A stretch of 35,155 bases of DNA, taken from positions 1-35,155 of the forward strand of contig CAIVHB010000170.1 in assembly GCA_903905585.1 (NCBI GenBank). Direction: 5' to 3'. Source of the stretch: an uncultured Ferrovum sp. Its GTDB lineage: Bacteria; Pseudomonadota; Gammaproteobacteria; Burkholderiales; Ferrovaceae. Within the stretch, counting starts at the first letter, position 1; the number at the start of each line of letters is the position of its first letter. Made by a program: the position numbers and the translations under genes. The notes beneath the pieces were generated by a model that was not told the DNA's origin, made no database searches, and saw nothing but the letters and a program-made list of their open reading frames with translations. This document shows positions 15,159 to 24,226 of the stretch, one piece after another.

Positions 15159-16604
15159 ATGTTAGGTCGTTTTATGCTTACTGCTGCCTTGGTGTGTGCG
15201 TCTGTTTTGGTTCAGGCAGAAGGGTTGCCTGACTTCACGGTGCTAGTAGAAAAACAGTCAGCCTCGGTTGTGAATATCAGCACGACGCAAGCGCCTAAGG
15301 CAGGTGAACCTAACGAAGATGCCATGCAAGATTTCTTTAAACACTATGGCATTCCAGTTCCTCCGGGTGGGATGCCCGGCATGCCCCGCGGAAACGGGGG
15401 CGGTAATGGAGGGGGTGGGCGAGGTGGAAATGGAGGCGGAGAGGATCAGCATTCTTTGGGGTCGGGCTTTATTATCAGTTCTGACGGTTATGTCCTGACC
15501 AACGCACACGTCGTGAATGATGCAGACGAGATCACAGTGAGCCTGACGGATAAGCGCAAACTGATCGCCAAGGTGATTGGCTCTGATCGCAAAACAGACG
15601 TTGCACTGATAAAAATCGAGGCTTCTGGCTTAACCCCAGTAAAAATGGGGGATGCTGAGAAACTTAAAGTAGGCGAGTGGGTGGTTGCGATTGGCTCTCC
15701 CTTTGGATTTGAGAGCACGGTGACTAAGGGAATTGTCAGTGCAAAAGGTCGCTCATTGCCTCAAGACACCTTGGTCCCCTTTATTCAGACGGATGTGCCT
15801 ATTAACCCTGGAAATTCAGGTGGCCCGTTATTCAATATGAAAGGCGAAGTCGTTGGGATCAACTCCCAAATTTATAGTCGAACAGGTGGTTTCATGGGAC
15901 TATCTTTTGCGATTCCCATTGACGTTGCGCTGGATGTTTCAAAACAGTTGCGTGAAACGGGCCATGTCACGCGTGGATGGCTCGGTGTCGTGATTCAAGA
16001 TGTGACGCAGGACATTGCTGATTCTTTTGGCCTATCGAGTCCGCAAGGGGCGCTGATCGCTAACGTCGAAAAAGGGGGGCCAGGAGATAAAGGCGGTTTA
16101 CTCCCTAGTGACATCATTATCCAGTTTGATGGCAAGCCCATTCGTTCGCGCGAAGACCTTCCGCGCGTGGTGGGCGCAACTAAACCTGGCCATGAAGTTC
16201 CCGTATCGGTTTGGAGGAAAGGTAAGAGCACACAGCTGAACTTTGCTGTGGGTGAAATGCCTTCGGACTCGCCCAACGGTATGCGACCCGCATCACGAAG
16301 ATTAGGTTCAGATACCCCATCTGCCAAGATAGGATTAAGTCTGAAAAATCTAAAAGACGATCAAAAGAAAGAGCTGGATATTAAGGGTGGCGTTTTGATC
16401 GAGGATACCAATGGCGCTGCTGCCAAGGCAGGATTGCAAGCTGGCGATGTCATCTTGTCGATTAACAATGTTGATGTATCTTCTCTAGAAGAGTTTAACC
16501 GCACCTTAGCAGGCGTTGCAGACAAGAAAGCCATCGCGCTGCTGGTACGTCGAGGAGATTCTTCGCGTTTCATTACGCTAAAGAAAGAACCGAGTGCTGG
16601 ATAA
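15159..16604 (+). CDS. mucD: periplasmic serine protease MucD/DegP family
   Basis: A 481-residue HtrA-family protease that degrades misfolded envelope proteins. The signal peptide spans residues 1 to about 21. The catalytic triad is His117 (TNAHVV), Asp147 (KTDVALIKI) and Ser220 (NPGNSGGPL). Two PDZ domains follow, one from about residue 275 (GWLGVVIQDVT) and one from about 385 (IGLSLKNL to the end). A very Gly-rich stretch (about residues 70-94) forms the long loop before the protease core, as in other MucD/DegP proteins, though glycine is unusually dense. I use ATG 15159 (GGAG nine bases upstream, proper signal peptide); a TTG at 15144 would add five residues. It closes the sigma-E core operon, 44 bases after rseB. 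Confidence 0.95.
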   Translation: MLGRFMLTAALVCASVLVQAEGLPDFTVLVEKQSASVVNISTTQAPKAGEPNEDAMQDFFKHYGIPVPPGGMPGMPRGNGGGNGGGGRGGNGGGEDQHSLGSGFIISSDGYVLTNAHVVNDADEITVSLTDKRKLIAKVIGSDRKTDVALIKIEASGLTPVKMGDAEKLKVGEWVVAIGSPFGFESTVTKGIVSAKGRSLPQDTLVPFIQTDVPINPGNSGGPLFNMKGEVVGINSQIYSRTGGFMGLSFAIPIDVALDVSKQLRETGHVTRGWLGVVIQDVTQDIADSFGLSSPQGALIANVEKGGPGDKGGLLPSDIIIQFDGKPIRSREDLPRVVGATKPGHEVPVSVWRKGKSTQLNFAVGEMPSDSPNGMRPASRRLGSDTPSAKIGLSLKNLKDDQKKELDIKGGVLIEDTNGAAAKAGLQAGDVILSINNVDVSSLEEFNRTLAGVADKKAIALLVRRGDSSRFITLKKEPSAG

Positions 16605-16857
16605 GATCAATCAAACTGCTGTACTCCAGCTCTACGGCAGAACGTATTGCCATCTCTGCACGGATTTACTGGAAGCGCTCTCCTTAAAACTGTTGGGGCT
16701 TCCAGTCAGCGTGGAATGGATAGACCTTGATGAGCATGAAGAATGGGAAGATATATACGGGGAACATATCCCCGTATTGAAATGCGGCGACTTTGAAATT
16801 TGTCGTCATCGCTTGGATGAGGTGGCGCTGGGTGCGTTTCTCCTCCGCTTAAGCTAA
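16594..16857 (+). CDS. small glutaredoxin/thioredoxin-fold protein with CxxC
   Basis: An 87-residue protein of the glutaredoxin-like (DUF836-type) family. The redox motif CHLC lies near residue 19 (LYGRTYCHLCTDLLEAL), and the cis-Pro segment HIPVLKCG is present. In Burkholderiales a similar small gene often lies between mucD and lepA. The start is GTG 16594, which overlaps the last codons of mucD by 11 bases; the ribosome site is poor. Its partner is unknown. A redox role is inferred from the CxxC motif. Confidence 0.8.
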   Translation: MLDKINQTAVLQLYGRTYCHLCTDLLEALSLKLLGLPVSVEWIDLDEHEEWEDIYGEHIPVLKCGDFEICRHRLDEVALGAFLLRLS

Positions 16858-16896
16858 ACTTAGACTTTAACAGCGCATCGCTTTATCCCGGCGCTC

Positions 16897-16919
16897 GGGG
16901 CAGCCATTTTTGCTACCCC
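16897..16919 (+). other. short hairpin just upstream of lepA
   Basis: GGGG (16897-16900) and AGC (16902-16904) can pair with GCT (16912-16914) and CCCC (16916-16919), with one mismatch between. It has an internal T run but no T run after the stem, so it is a poor terminator. It ends 13 bases before the lepA ATG, where no Shine-Dalgarno sequence is visible. Confidence 0.25.
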
Positions 16920-16932
16920 CCTCCCAGAATCC

Positions 16933-18723
16933 ATGAATCACATACGCAATTTCTCAATCATCGCGCACATTGACCACGGCAAGTCGACATTGGCTGACCG
17001 CATTATTCAGCTCTGCGGGGGCCTGTCTGATCGTGAAATGGAAGCCCAAGTTCTCGATTCTATGGATCTTGAGCGTGAACGTGGCATCACTATTAAAGCC
17101 CAAACAGCCGCTTTGCGTTATCGCGCACGCAATGGCGAAATTTATTTCCTGAATCTGATTGATACGCCCGGGCACGTTGATTTCTCTTACGAAGTATCGC
17201 GCTCGCTGGCTGCCTGTGAGGGCGCATTACTGGTGGTGGATGCTTCGCAAGGTGTTGAAGCGCAGACGGTTGCCAATTGCTATACCGCCATTGAGCAAGG
17301 TGTCGAGGTCATGCCGGTATTGAATAAAATCGACTTGCCTCAAGCTGAGCCCGATCGCGTAAAGGAAGAGATTGAAGACATCATTGGCATTGATGCAACG
17401 GATGCTGTGCCTTGTAGTGCCAAGACGGGTATGGGAGTAGAGGATGTGATTGAGGCATTGATCACGCATATCCCTCCACCCAAAGGTGACCCCAATGCAC
17501 CTCTGAAAGCGTTGATCATTGATTCGTGGTTTGATAACTACGTTGGTGTGGTGATGTTAGTCAGAGTGGTGGATGGTGAATTACGGCCAAAGGACAAGAT
17601 TCAGTTGATGTCTACGGGGTCCATTCAGCTTTGCGATCAGGTTGGGGTGTTTACCCCTAAGTCGCAGCAGCGCGATGTGCTTTCGGCGGGGCAGGTAGGC
17701 TTTGTGATTGCGGGTATTCGTGAACTTCAATTGGCGCGGGTAGGTGACACCATTACCTTGGCCGCCAATCCAGCAACAGAAGCGCTGCCTGGATTTAAAG
17801 AAGCTAAAAGCCAAGTCTTCGCAGGGCTATACCCTGTTGAGACCAATCAGTACGAAGCGCTCCGCGATGCCCTAGAAAAACTCAAGCTCAATGATGCCGC
17901 GCTCCAATACGAACCTGAAACCTCTCAGGCTTTAGGCTTTGGTTTTCGTTGCGGTTTCTTGGGCTTGTTGCACATGGAAATTGTGCAGGAGCGTTTGGAG
18001 CGTGAATACGATATGGATTTGATCACTACGGCTCCTACCGTGGTGTATCAAGTCGTCATGAAGGATGGAGTGGTTGAGGAAATTGAAAACCCCTCACGTA
18101 TGCCTGATCCTTCCAAAATAGAAGAAATTCGCGAGCCCATCATCACGGCCACGATGCTGGTGCCTCAAGATTATGTTGGGGCTGTCATGACTTTATGTAA
18201 TCAAAAACGCGGCTCGCAGCGTGATATGCAATACGCTGGCCGCCAAGTCATGTTGACGTATGAAATGCCACTGAATGAAGTTGTGATGGATTTCTTTGAT
18301 CGCTTGAAATCCGTGAGCCGCGGATATGCCTCATTAGATTATGAGTTCAAAGAGTTCCAAGCTTCTGATCTGGTCAAGCTCGATATTTTGATCAACAGTG
18401 AAAAGGTGGATGCTTTATCGCTGATTGTTCATCGGAGTACGAGTCAATATCGTGGGCGTGAACTCGCTGCAAAAATGCGAGAATTGATTCCTCGTCAGAT
18501 GTTTGACGTAGCCGTTCAAGCTGCGATTGGGGCGCATATTATTGCGCGTGAAACCATTAAAGCCCTCCGTAAAAACGTCTTGGCCAAATGCTATGGTGGA
18601 GATATTTCTCGTAAGCGCAAGCTTCTAGAAAAGCAGAAGGCAGGTAAAAAGCGCATGAAACAAGTGGGAAACGTAGAGATTCCGCAAGAAGCCTTTTTGG
18701 CCATTTTGCAGGTGGGAGACTAA
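16933..18723 (+). CDS. lepA: elongation factor 4 (LepA)
   Basis: A 596-residue translational GTPase that acts on stalled or mis-translocated ribosomes. G1 AHIDHGKST is at residues 11-19, the RERGITI switch and DTPGHVDF (G3) are clear, and NKIDLP (G4) follows. The LepA-specific C-terminal domain is present with [15 protein letters not shown] and [17 protein letters not shown]. Length matches the family (about 600). ATG 16933 gives the canonical [16 protein letters not shown] start, but the bases upstream are C-rich with no Shine-Dalgarno. It is followed by lepB after six bases, the usual lepA-lepB pair. Confidence 0.97.
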   Translation: MNHIRNFSIIAHIDHGKSTLADRIIQLCGGLSDREMEAQVLDSMDLERERGITIKAQTAALRYRARNGEIYFLNLIDTPGHVDFSYEVSRSLAACEGALLVVDASQGVEAQTVANCYTAIEQGVEVMPVLNKIDLPQAEPDRVKEEIEDIIGIDATDAVPCSAKTGMGVEDVIEALITHIPPPKGDPNAPLKALIIDSWFDNYVGVVMLVRVVDGELRPKDKIQLMSTGSIQLCDQVGVFTPKSQQRDVLSAGQVGFVIAGIRELQLARVGDTITLAANPATEALPGFKEAKSQVFAGLYPVETNQYEALRDALEKLKLNDAALQYEPETSQALGFGFRCGFLGLLHMEIVQERLEREYDMDLITTAPTVVYQVVMKDGVVEEIENPSRMPDPSKIEEIREPIITATMLVPQDYVGAVMTLCNQKRGSQRDMQYAGRQVMLTYEMPLNEVVMDFFDRLKSVSRGYASLDYEFKEFQASDLVKLDILINSEKVDALSLIVHRSTSQYRGRELAAKMRELIPRQMFDVAVQAAIGAHIIARETIKALRKNVLAKCYGGDISRKRKLLEKQKAGKKRMKQVGNVEIPQEAFLAILQVGD

Positions 18724-18729
18724 AAGCAT

Positions 18730-19728
18730 ATGGATTTACAGTGGATAACCCTCTTACTCATGGTGATTTGTTTGCCAGGGGCGTGTTGGGATCTTTTTGC
18801 GGCGAAGAACTCGAGCCAGCGTGAGGGTTTGCAGTCATGGTTACAGTTGGCCTGGCTAGGGCTTTTGATTGGAGCGCTGGGCTTTGGCGTTCTGCAGAAG
18901 TGGTTTGGTTTCTCTGAAGCTTTGCTGATTGCCACCATTGTGACGGGTGCAGTGATGATCTTAGAGCGTTCCTATTTCAAACCTAAATTCGCAGAAGATC
19001 TGGGTGAAGCGCAGCCCATTTTGTTGCATGAACCCGCTTGGCTCGATTTAGGGAGAAGTTTTTTCCCGGTCATCTTTGTGGTGTTTTTTGTTCGGTCATT
19101 CATCGCTGAGCCTTTTAAGATTCCCTCTGGTTCAATGATTCCTACGCTTCAAATTGGTGATTTTATTTTAGTGAATAAATTTACCTACGGTTTACGTTTG
19201 CCCGTGACGAATCGAACTTTCGTTGAGCTGGGGAAGCCACAGCGCGGCGAAGTGATGGTGTTTAAATATCCCCAAGATCCTAGTACTGACTTCATTAAAC
19301 GTGTGGTGGGCGTTCCGGGTGATGTGGTGGAATATAAACACAAAAGATTAACTATCAATGGTCAGTCCCTAAGTGTAGGTCCTGCAAATCAAATCCAGCG
19401 CGCGGGTCTTCAGGAGTTTGCGAATGCAGATCGCTTTGAAGAAACTTTAGGTACCCATCATCACGTTATTCAAATACGCAATGATCAACCTACCCTATAC
19501 AACTCTCGTGTGATGGATTATCCCAATCGTGATGCGTGTGAATACAACAATGATGGTTTTGTGTGTACTGTCCCGCCCGGTCATTATTTTATGATGGGAG
19601 ATAATCGTGATAGCAGTTCAGATAGTCGATATTGGGGTTTTGTTCCAGATCAAAACATTGTAGGGCGTGCCTTTTTGATCTGGTGGAACTTTGGTGAACT
19701 TTCTCGAATTGGAACATACATTCCCTAA
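18730..19728 (+). CDS. lepB: signal peptidase I
   Basis: A 332-residue inner-membrane protease that removes signal peptides from exported proteins. N-terminal membrane helices are at about 3-20, 38-53 and 62-78, with another at 110-122 just before the catalytic domain. The catalytic Ser135 lies in PSGSMIPTL and the general base Lys190 in DFIKRVVGVPGD; the GDNRDSSSDSRYWGFVP box near the C terminus is intact. Start ATG 18730 lies six bases after the lepA stop. Length is similar to E. coli LepB (324). Confidence 0.96.
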   Translation: MDLQWITLLLMVICLPGACWDLFAAKNSSQREGLQSWLQLAWLGLLIGALGFGVLQKWFGFSEALLIATIVTGAVMILERSYFKPKFAEDLGEAQPILLHEPAWLDLGRSFFPVIFVVFFVRSFIAEPFKIPSGSMIPTLQIGDFILVNKFTYGLRLPVTNRTFVELGKPQRGEVMVFKYPQDPSTDFIKRVVGVPGDVVEYKHKRLTINGQSLSVGPANQIQRAGLQEFANADRFEETLGTHHHVIQIRNDQPTLYNSRVMDYPNRDACEYNNDGFVCTVPPGHYFMMGDNRDSSSDSRYWGFVPDQNIVGRAFLIWWNFGELSRIGTYIP

Positions 19729-19753
19729 ATGATTGACAGCCTTCAGGCGATGA

Positions 19754-20476
19754 ATGCTTAAGAGCCAAGAGGCTTTAAAAGCCTTGCAGCAACGCTTGGG
19801 CTATCAGTTCAAGCGTGCTGAATGGCTGACCCTTGCGCTGACCCACAGTGCTGAACAGGGACAAAACAACCAAAGATTAGAGTTTTTGGGAGATGCAATC
19901 CTGGGGGTGGTTGTATCCAAACATCTCTTTGAACTCCATCCAGAGTGGAATGAGGGTGATTTAAGCGTTGGCCGAACGGCGCTGGTATGTAAAGATCATT
20001 TGGCTTCAGTTGCCCGATCTTTGAACTTAAGTGATGCGCTGATTATCCGCAAAGATGTGGCTAAAAGTGGCCCTGTACACGCAATGCCAGCCGTATTGGC
20101 CGATGCGCTAGAAGCACTGATGGGGGCGATATTTTTAGATGGCGGTTATCAAGCCGCTTTTGAAGTGGCCTGTTCTGTCATTGTTCAGCATGAGCGTGAA
20201 GGTATTGCAAACGAATTCGCTCTAGGTGAATCTATTCATCCAGGCAAGGATCCTAAAACGCGCTTGCAAGAATGGCTGCAAGCAAAAGGGCTTGCCCTGC
20301 CCACCTACAGTTTGGTTAAAACAGAAGGGCCACCCAATGATTGCATTTTCACCGTTGCGTGCCTTTTGAGAAAGCCTGCTCTATCTGCACACGGTGAGGG
20401 GCGCAATCTTAAAACGGCAGAGCAGGGTGCAGCAGTCCATGTTCTTCAACAACTCTTAAGAGAATCTGACCGATGA
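19754..20476 (+). CDS. rnc: ribonuclease III
   Basis: A 240-residue double-strand-specific endonuclease for rRNA and mRNA processing. The signature RLEFLGDAIL is at residues 41-50, with the Mg-binding Glu43 and Asp47. The double-stranded-RNA-binding domain starts near DPKTRLQEWLQAKGL (about 155) and ends with TAEQGAAVHVLQQL. ATG 19754 is the first in frame; an ATG four bases earlier reads into a stop after three codons. The stop overlaps the era start (ATGA). Confidence 0.96.
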   Translation: MLKSQEALKALQQRLGYQFKRAEWLTLALTHSAEQGQNNQRLEFLGDAILGVVVSKHLFELHPEWNEGDLSVGRTALVCKDHLASVARSLNLSDALIIRKDVAKSGPVHAMPAVLADALEALMGAIFLDGGYQAAFEVACSVIVQHEREGIANEFALGESIHPGKDPKTRLQEWLQAKGLALPTYSLVKTEGPPNDCIFTVACLLRKPALSAHGEGRNLKTAEQGAAVHVLQQLLRESDR

Positions 20477-21372
20477 GCGCACTTCTTGTAGAGCAGCGAT
20501 GCGGCACGGTTGCCATTATCGGTAGGCCTAACGTAGGAAAATCTACGCTCATCAATCATTTGGTGGGACAAAAGCTCAGTATCACATCACGCAAGCCGCA
20601 AACCACCCGCCATCGCATCAAAGGGATTCTGACTCAGGAGAATGCGCAGTTTGTATTTGTGGACACCCCTGGGGTTCAGATCAAGCATGCTAATGCCTTG
20701 CATCGCGCTATGAATAGATCGGTATTAACTACTTTAGCCGATACGGATGTGGTGGTGATGGTCATTGAAGCGCTTAAATTCACCTCGGATGATCAATTGG
20801 TTTTAGATCGCTTGCCAGCAGGGATTGAACCTATCCTAGCAATCAACAAAATCGATCGTGTGCACCCGCGAGAACGCCTCCTGCCTTTCTTGGCGGATAT
20901 GGGCTCACGAAATCGTTTCTCTGCAATGGTGCCGATTAGTGCTCAAAAAGAAACGCAGCTCGCGCCGCTATTGGGCGAGATTCGTCTTCAACTCCCCGTT
21001 GCTGAATGGATGTATGAAGAAGACGATGTTACGGATGCTAACGAGCGATTTTTTGCAGCTGAGTTTATACGCGAGCAACTCTTCCGCTTATTGGGCGATG
21101 AGTTGCCTTATGCGGTGACGGTTTCTATTGAAAGCTTCGCTATTGAAGGAACGATGCGTCGTATTCAAGCCGTGATTTTGGTGGATCAAGACAATCAAAA
21201 ACCGATTGTCATTGGCCGGGATGGTGAGAAGCTTAAAGAAATTGGTCAGCGTGCGCGAATAGACCTTGAGAAATTGTTCGGCAGTAAAGTGTTTCTTGAG
21301 TTATGGGTGAAGGTAAAAGGTGGATGGGCCGATGACGAGCGTGTGCTGAAGAGTTTGGGGCATGAGTTCTGA
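20473..21372 (+). CDS. era: GTPase Era
   Basis: A 299-residue GTPase required for 30S ribosome assembly, binding 16S rRNA near its 3' end. G1 GRPNVGKST (17-25), G3 DTPG (64-67) and G4 NKID (125-128) are intact. The KH domain is in the C-terminal third (IVIGRDGEKLKEIGQRARIDLEKLFG). Start ATG overlaps the rnc stop and its end overlaps recO by 11 bases, the conserved rnc-era-recO order. Confidence 0.97.
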   Translation: MSALLVEQRCGTVAIIGRPNVGKSTLINHLVGQKLSITSRKPQTTRHRIKGILTQENAQFVFVDTPGVQIKHANALHRAMNRSVLTTLADTDVVVMVIEALKFTSDDQLVLDRLPAGIEPILAINKIDRVHPRERLLPFLADMGSRNRFSAMVPISAQKETQLAPLLGEIRLQLPVAEWMYEEDDVTDANERFFAAEFIREQLFRLLGDELPYAVTVSIESFAIEGTMRRIQAVILVDQDNQKPIVIGRDGEKLKEIGQRARIDLEKLFGSKVFLELWVKVKGGWADDERVLKSLGHEF

Positions 21373-22084
21373 ACGACAAGGAAAACTAAGCGCCTCAGGC
21401 TATGTACTTCATACCCTGCCCTGGCGCGAAACCAGTCTGCTCGTTGAGGTGCTTACCCGGGAGCATGGTCGTATTGCCCTCATGGCACGGGGCGCGCGCA
21501 GACCTCGCTCAACCGTTCGTGGCGTATTACGTGCCTTTCAGCCGCTTGATTTGGAATGGTTTGGTAAAAATGAACTACGCACCTTATCCCATGCAGATTG
21601 GGGTGAATGGCAGCCATTACTGAATGGCCAAGCACTGTATTGTGGTCTTTATCTCAATGAATTGATGATGCGATTAGTGGCAAGAGATGATCCTCACCCC
21701 ACTCTTTTCGATGCCTACGCAATGACCCTGAATGATTTATCCCGAGGAGTGCTGGAAGAGATCGTGTTAAGGCGCTTTGAATTGGCGCTATTACGCGAGA
21801 TCGGTTATGGCCTGCGATTAGATGCGGTGGGCTTAGATGGAAGCCCCGTTCAGAAAGACTTGATCTACGTATTTGATCCTCAACAAGGGCCTCGAGTCGC
21901 AGACCGAAGGACGAATGCAGTACAATTTTCCGGTAGCGCATTACTTGCTATCGCTGCAGACGATTGGTCTGAGCCATCAACCAGCGCTCAGGCCAAAATT
22001 TTGATGCGTCAGGTTTTGGCTTTTCATCTGGGCAACCAGGACCTGAATACTCGAGCCCTTTTTAAAGAGATTTCCTTACCGTGA
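21362..22084 (+). CDS. recO: DNA repair protein RecO
   Basis: A 240-residue recombination mediator that helps load RecA in the RecFOR pathway. The N-terminal OB-fold is recognisable ([26 protein letters not shown]) and is followed by the helical part ([21 protein letters not shown]). The late [14 protein letters not shown] segment also fits. Start ATG 21362 lies inside the end of era. The stop TGA overlaps the pdxJ GTG (GTGA). Confidence 0.93.
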   Translation: MSSERQGKLSASGYVLHTLPWRETSLLVEVLTREHGRIALMARGARRPRSTVRGVLRAFQPLDLEWFGKNELRTLSHADWGEWQPLLNGQALYCGLYLNELMMRLVARDDPHPTLFDAYAMTLNDLSRGVLEEIVLRRFELALLREIGYGLRLDAVGLDGSPVQKDLIYVFDPQQGPRVADRRTNAVQFSGSALLAIAADDWSEPSTSAQAKILMRQVLAFHLGNQDLNTRALFKEISLP

Positions 22085-22815
22085 TTCAATTTGGCGTCAA
22101 CATTGACCATATCGCAACGCTTCGTCAGGCCCGCGGTACCCGTTACCCTAGTCCCGTTCAAGCTGCGCTTCTTGCCGAGTATGCGGGTGCAGATGCGATT
22201 ACTTTGCATTTGCGCGAAGACCGTCGGCATATTCAAGACCGTGATCTTGAGATTTTGCGTGAAGTACTCACCACCAGAATGAACTTAGAAATGGCGGTGA
22301 CAGATGAAATGCTTGCGATCGCTGCGCGAATTCGGCCACAAGATGCTTGCTTGGTTCCTGAACGTCGGGCCGAAATTACCACTGAAGGTGGCTTGGATGT
22401 GGTTGGGCACTTTGATCGAGTGAAAGATGCCTGTTCTAAGCTCGCTGATACGGGGATTCGTGTCTCGCTTTTTATCAATGCTGATCGGGCTCAAATTGAT
22501 GCGGCGGTCGCCGCAGGCGCACCTGTGATTGAATTACACACAGGCCACTATGCTGAACTGGAGCATGAAAAAGATCAGCTCGCAGAATTAGCCAAACTCA
22601 AAGATGCCGCTGCCTATGGAACATCTTTGGGTTTGAGAGTGAATGCCGGGCATGGTTTGAACTATCACAACACCCGACCGGTGGCGGCGCTGCAAGATAT
22701 TCGCGAATTGAATATTGGCCACGCTATTGTGGCCCATGCCTTGTTCGTGGGTTGGGAGCATGCAGTACGGGAGATGAAGTCTTTGATTTTATCTGCCGGG
22801 AGTCGAGGCGCGTGA
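22081..22815 (+). CDS. pdxJ: pyridoxine 5'-phosphate synthase
   Basis: A 244-residue TIM-barrel enzyme that condenses 1-deoxyxylulose 5-phosphate with 3-amino-1-hydroxyacetone phosphate, the last ring-forming step of DXP-dependent vitamin B6 synthesis. The family opening [61 protein letters not shown] and [13 protein letters not shown] are all present. The start is GTG 22081, overlapping the recO stop in GTGA. Confidence 0.97.
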   Translation: MIQFGVNIDHIATLRQARGTRYPSPVQAALLAEYAGADAITLHLREDRRHIQDRDLEILREVLTTRMNLEMAVTDEMLAIAARIRPQDACLVPERRAEITTEGGLDVVGHFDRVKDACSKLADTGIRVSLFINADRAQIDAAVAAGAPVIELHTGHYAELEHEKDQLAELAKLKDAAAYGTSLGLRVNAGHGLNYHNTRPVAALQDIRELNIGHAIVAHALFVGWEHAVREMKSLILSAGSRGA

Positions 22816-23198
22816 TTAGAGGGATTGGAGTGGATTTCGTATCCATTCCGCGTATTGCTGAAATTTGGGAGAAACACGGAGAGCGATTCGCGCGCCGAAT
22901 TTTGACCGATCTAGAATGGCCCTCCTTTGAAGCGACCCATGCCCCTGCCCGATTGCTGGCCAAACGTTTTGCGGCCAAAGAGGCTTTTTCTAAAGCCTTA
23001 GGAACAGGTATACGGCATCCTATGGGTTTTCATTCAGTATCGATTCAACACAATGATTTGGGGCAGCCTCAATTTTGTATTCATGGTGATTTAGCGTCTT
23101 ATCTTAAAGAAAAGGGTATTGCCCACATGCATGTTTCTCTGAGTGATGAAATAGAATCTGCGGTTGCTTTTGTGGTGTTAGAGGGGAAAAGCGAATGA
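22812..23198 (+). CDS. acpS: holo-[acyl-carrier-protein] synthase
   Basis: A 128-residue enzyme that transfers phosphopantetheine from CoA to acyl carrier protein. Mg/CoA ligands Asp8 (GIGVDFV) and Glu57 ([16 protein letters not shown]) are in place. Start GTG 22812 overlaps the pdxJ stop in GTGA, the same junction type as recO-pdxJ; the frame is open upstream to 22752, but that would bury 20 codons inside pdxJ and the family begins at MIRGIGVD. The stop overlaps the nagZ ATG. Confidence 0.96.
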   Translation: MIRGIGVDFVSIPRIAEIWEKHGERFARRILTDLEWPSFEATHAPARLLAKRFAAKEAFSKALGTGIRHPMGFHSVSIQHNDLGQPQFCIHGDLASYLKEKGIAHMHVSLSDEIESAVAFVVLEGKSE

Positions 23199-24226
23199 GT
23201 GCGTGGGGCCCAGTCATGATGGATATCAGTGGCGAAACACTGACCGCATCTGAAAGACTCAAACTACAAGACCCTCGAGTAGGCGGTTTAATTCTTTTTA
23301 CGCGCAATTATCGCAATCGCGATCAGCTAAAAAGTCTGGTCGCTGATATTCGTCATTGTCGCTTCGCTCCTATTCTGATTGCAGTAGATCATGAAGGCGG
23401 GAGGGTGCAGCGTTTCCGTGAGGGATTTTCTGCGCTACCCGCCATGGCGACTTTAGGTGAGTTGTACGTTCGGAATCCTGAACAGGCATTGATTGCCGCT
23501 CAAGATTTGGGTTTTATCTTGGCACATGAGCTTCTGGAATGCGGTTTAGATTTTAGTTTTACTCCGGTTCTCGATTTAGACTTTGGAAACAGCGCTATCA
23601 TTGGTCACCGCGCCTTCTCCAGTCAGCCAGAACGCGTTGCGCTCTTGGCTGCTGCTTTGATGGATGGTTTGGAAGAAGCCGGAAGTTGTGGCATCGGTAA
23701 GCACTTTCCGGGACATGGGTATGTGCGCGCCGACTCTCATTTAGATTTGCCGATTGATGATCGCGCAATGTCCGAGATAGAAGTGATGGACTTGGTCCCC
23801 TTCAAAAGGTTGTCGAAGAAGATGCGAGGCGTGATGCCTGCGCACGTCTTATATGAAAAAATAGATCCTGCTCCAGCTGGTTTCTCTTCTTTCTGGTTAC
23901 AGGATGTTTTAAGGGCACGGTGCGATTTTCAAGGCGCTATATTCAGTGATGATCTGGCCATGGTGGGTGCCCTGGGTGCTGGAACGCCGGCACAGAGAGC
24001 TGAAAGCGCTTTTAGCGCAGGTTGTGACATGGTCTTGCTGTGTAATGACCCTGATTCGCTTGATTTGCTGCTTGAAAATTTAGACGGAGCAAGACCCCCT
24101 GCAGGAGCCGCTGAGCGCTTGTCACAATTGCAAGCGCGGAAACCTTCTGGCGATTTGGCTCAGCGTTATGCAACAGCGATTGAACGGCTCAATCAACTGG
24201 CTCTAGAAGGGTGGACACAGGCGTGA
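23195..24226 (+). CDS. nagZ: beta-N-acetylhexosaminidase NagZ
   Basis: A 343-residue cytosolic glycoside hydrolase family 3 enzyme. It removes GlcNAc from 1,6-anhydroMurNAc-peptides in peptidoglycan recycling. Seen: VDHEGGRVQRF, the mobile catalytic loop GKHFPGHGYVRADSHLD, and IFSDDLAM with the nucleophile in the Asp252-253 pair. Start ATG overlaps the acpS stop (ATGA). The end overlaps the cation transporter gene. Its substrate is the polymer whose D-Glu may be supplied by MurL-MurD2 elsewhere in the window. Confidence 0.96.
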   Translation: MSAWGPVMMDISGETLTASERLKLQDPRVGGLILFTRNYRNRDQLKSLVADIRHCRFAPILIAVDHEGGRVQRFREGFSALPAMATLGELYVRNPEQALIAAQDLGFILAHELLECGLDFSFTPVLDLDFGNSAIIGHRAFSSQPERVALLAAALMDGLEEAGSCGIGKHFPGHGYVRADSHLDLPIDDRAMSEIEVMDLVPFKRLSKKMRGVMPAHVLYEKIDPAPAGFSSFWLQDVLRARCDFQGAIFSDDLAMVGALGAGTPAQRAESAFSAGCDMVLLCNDPDSLDLLLENLDGARPPAGAAERLSQLQARKPSGDLAQRYATAIERLNQLALEGWTQA

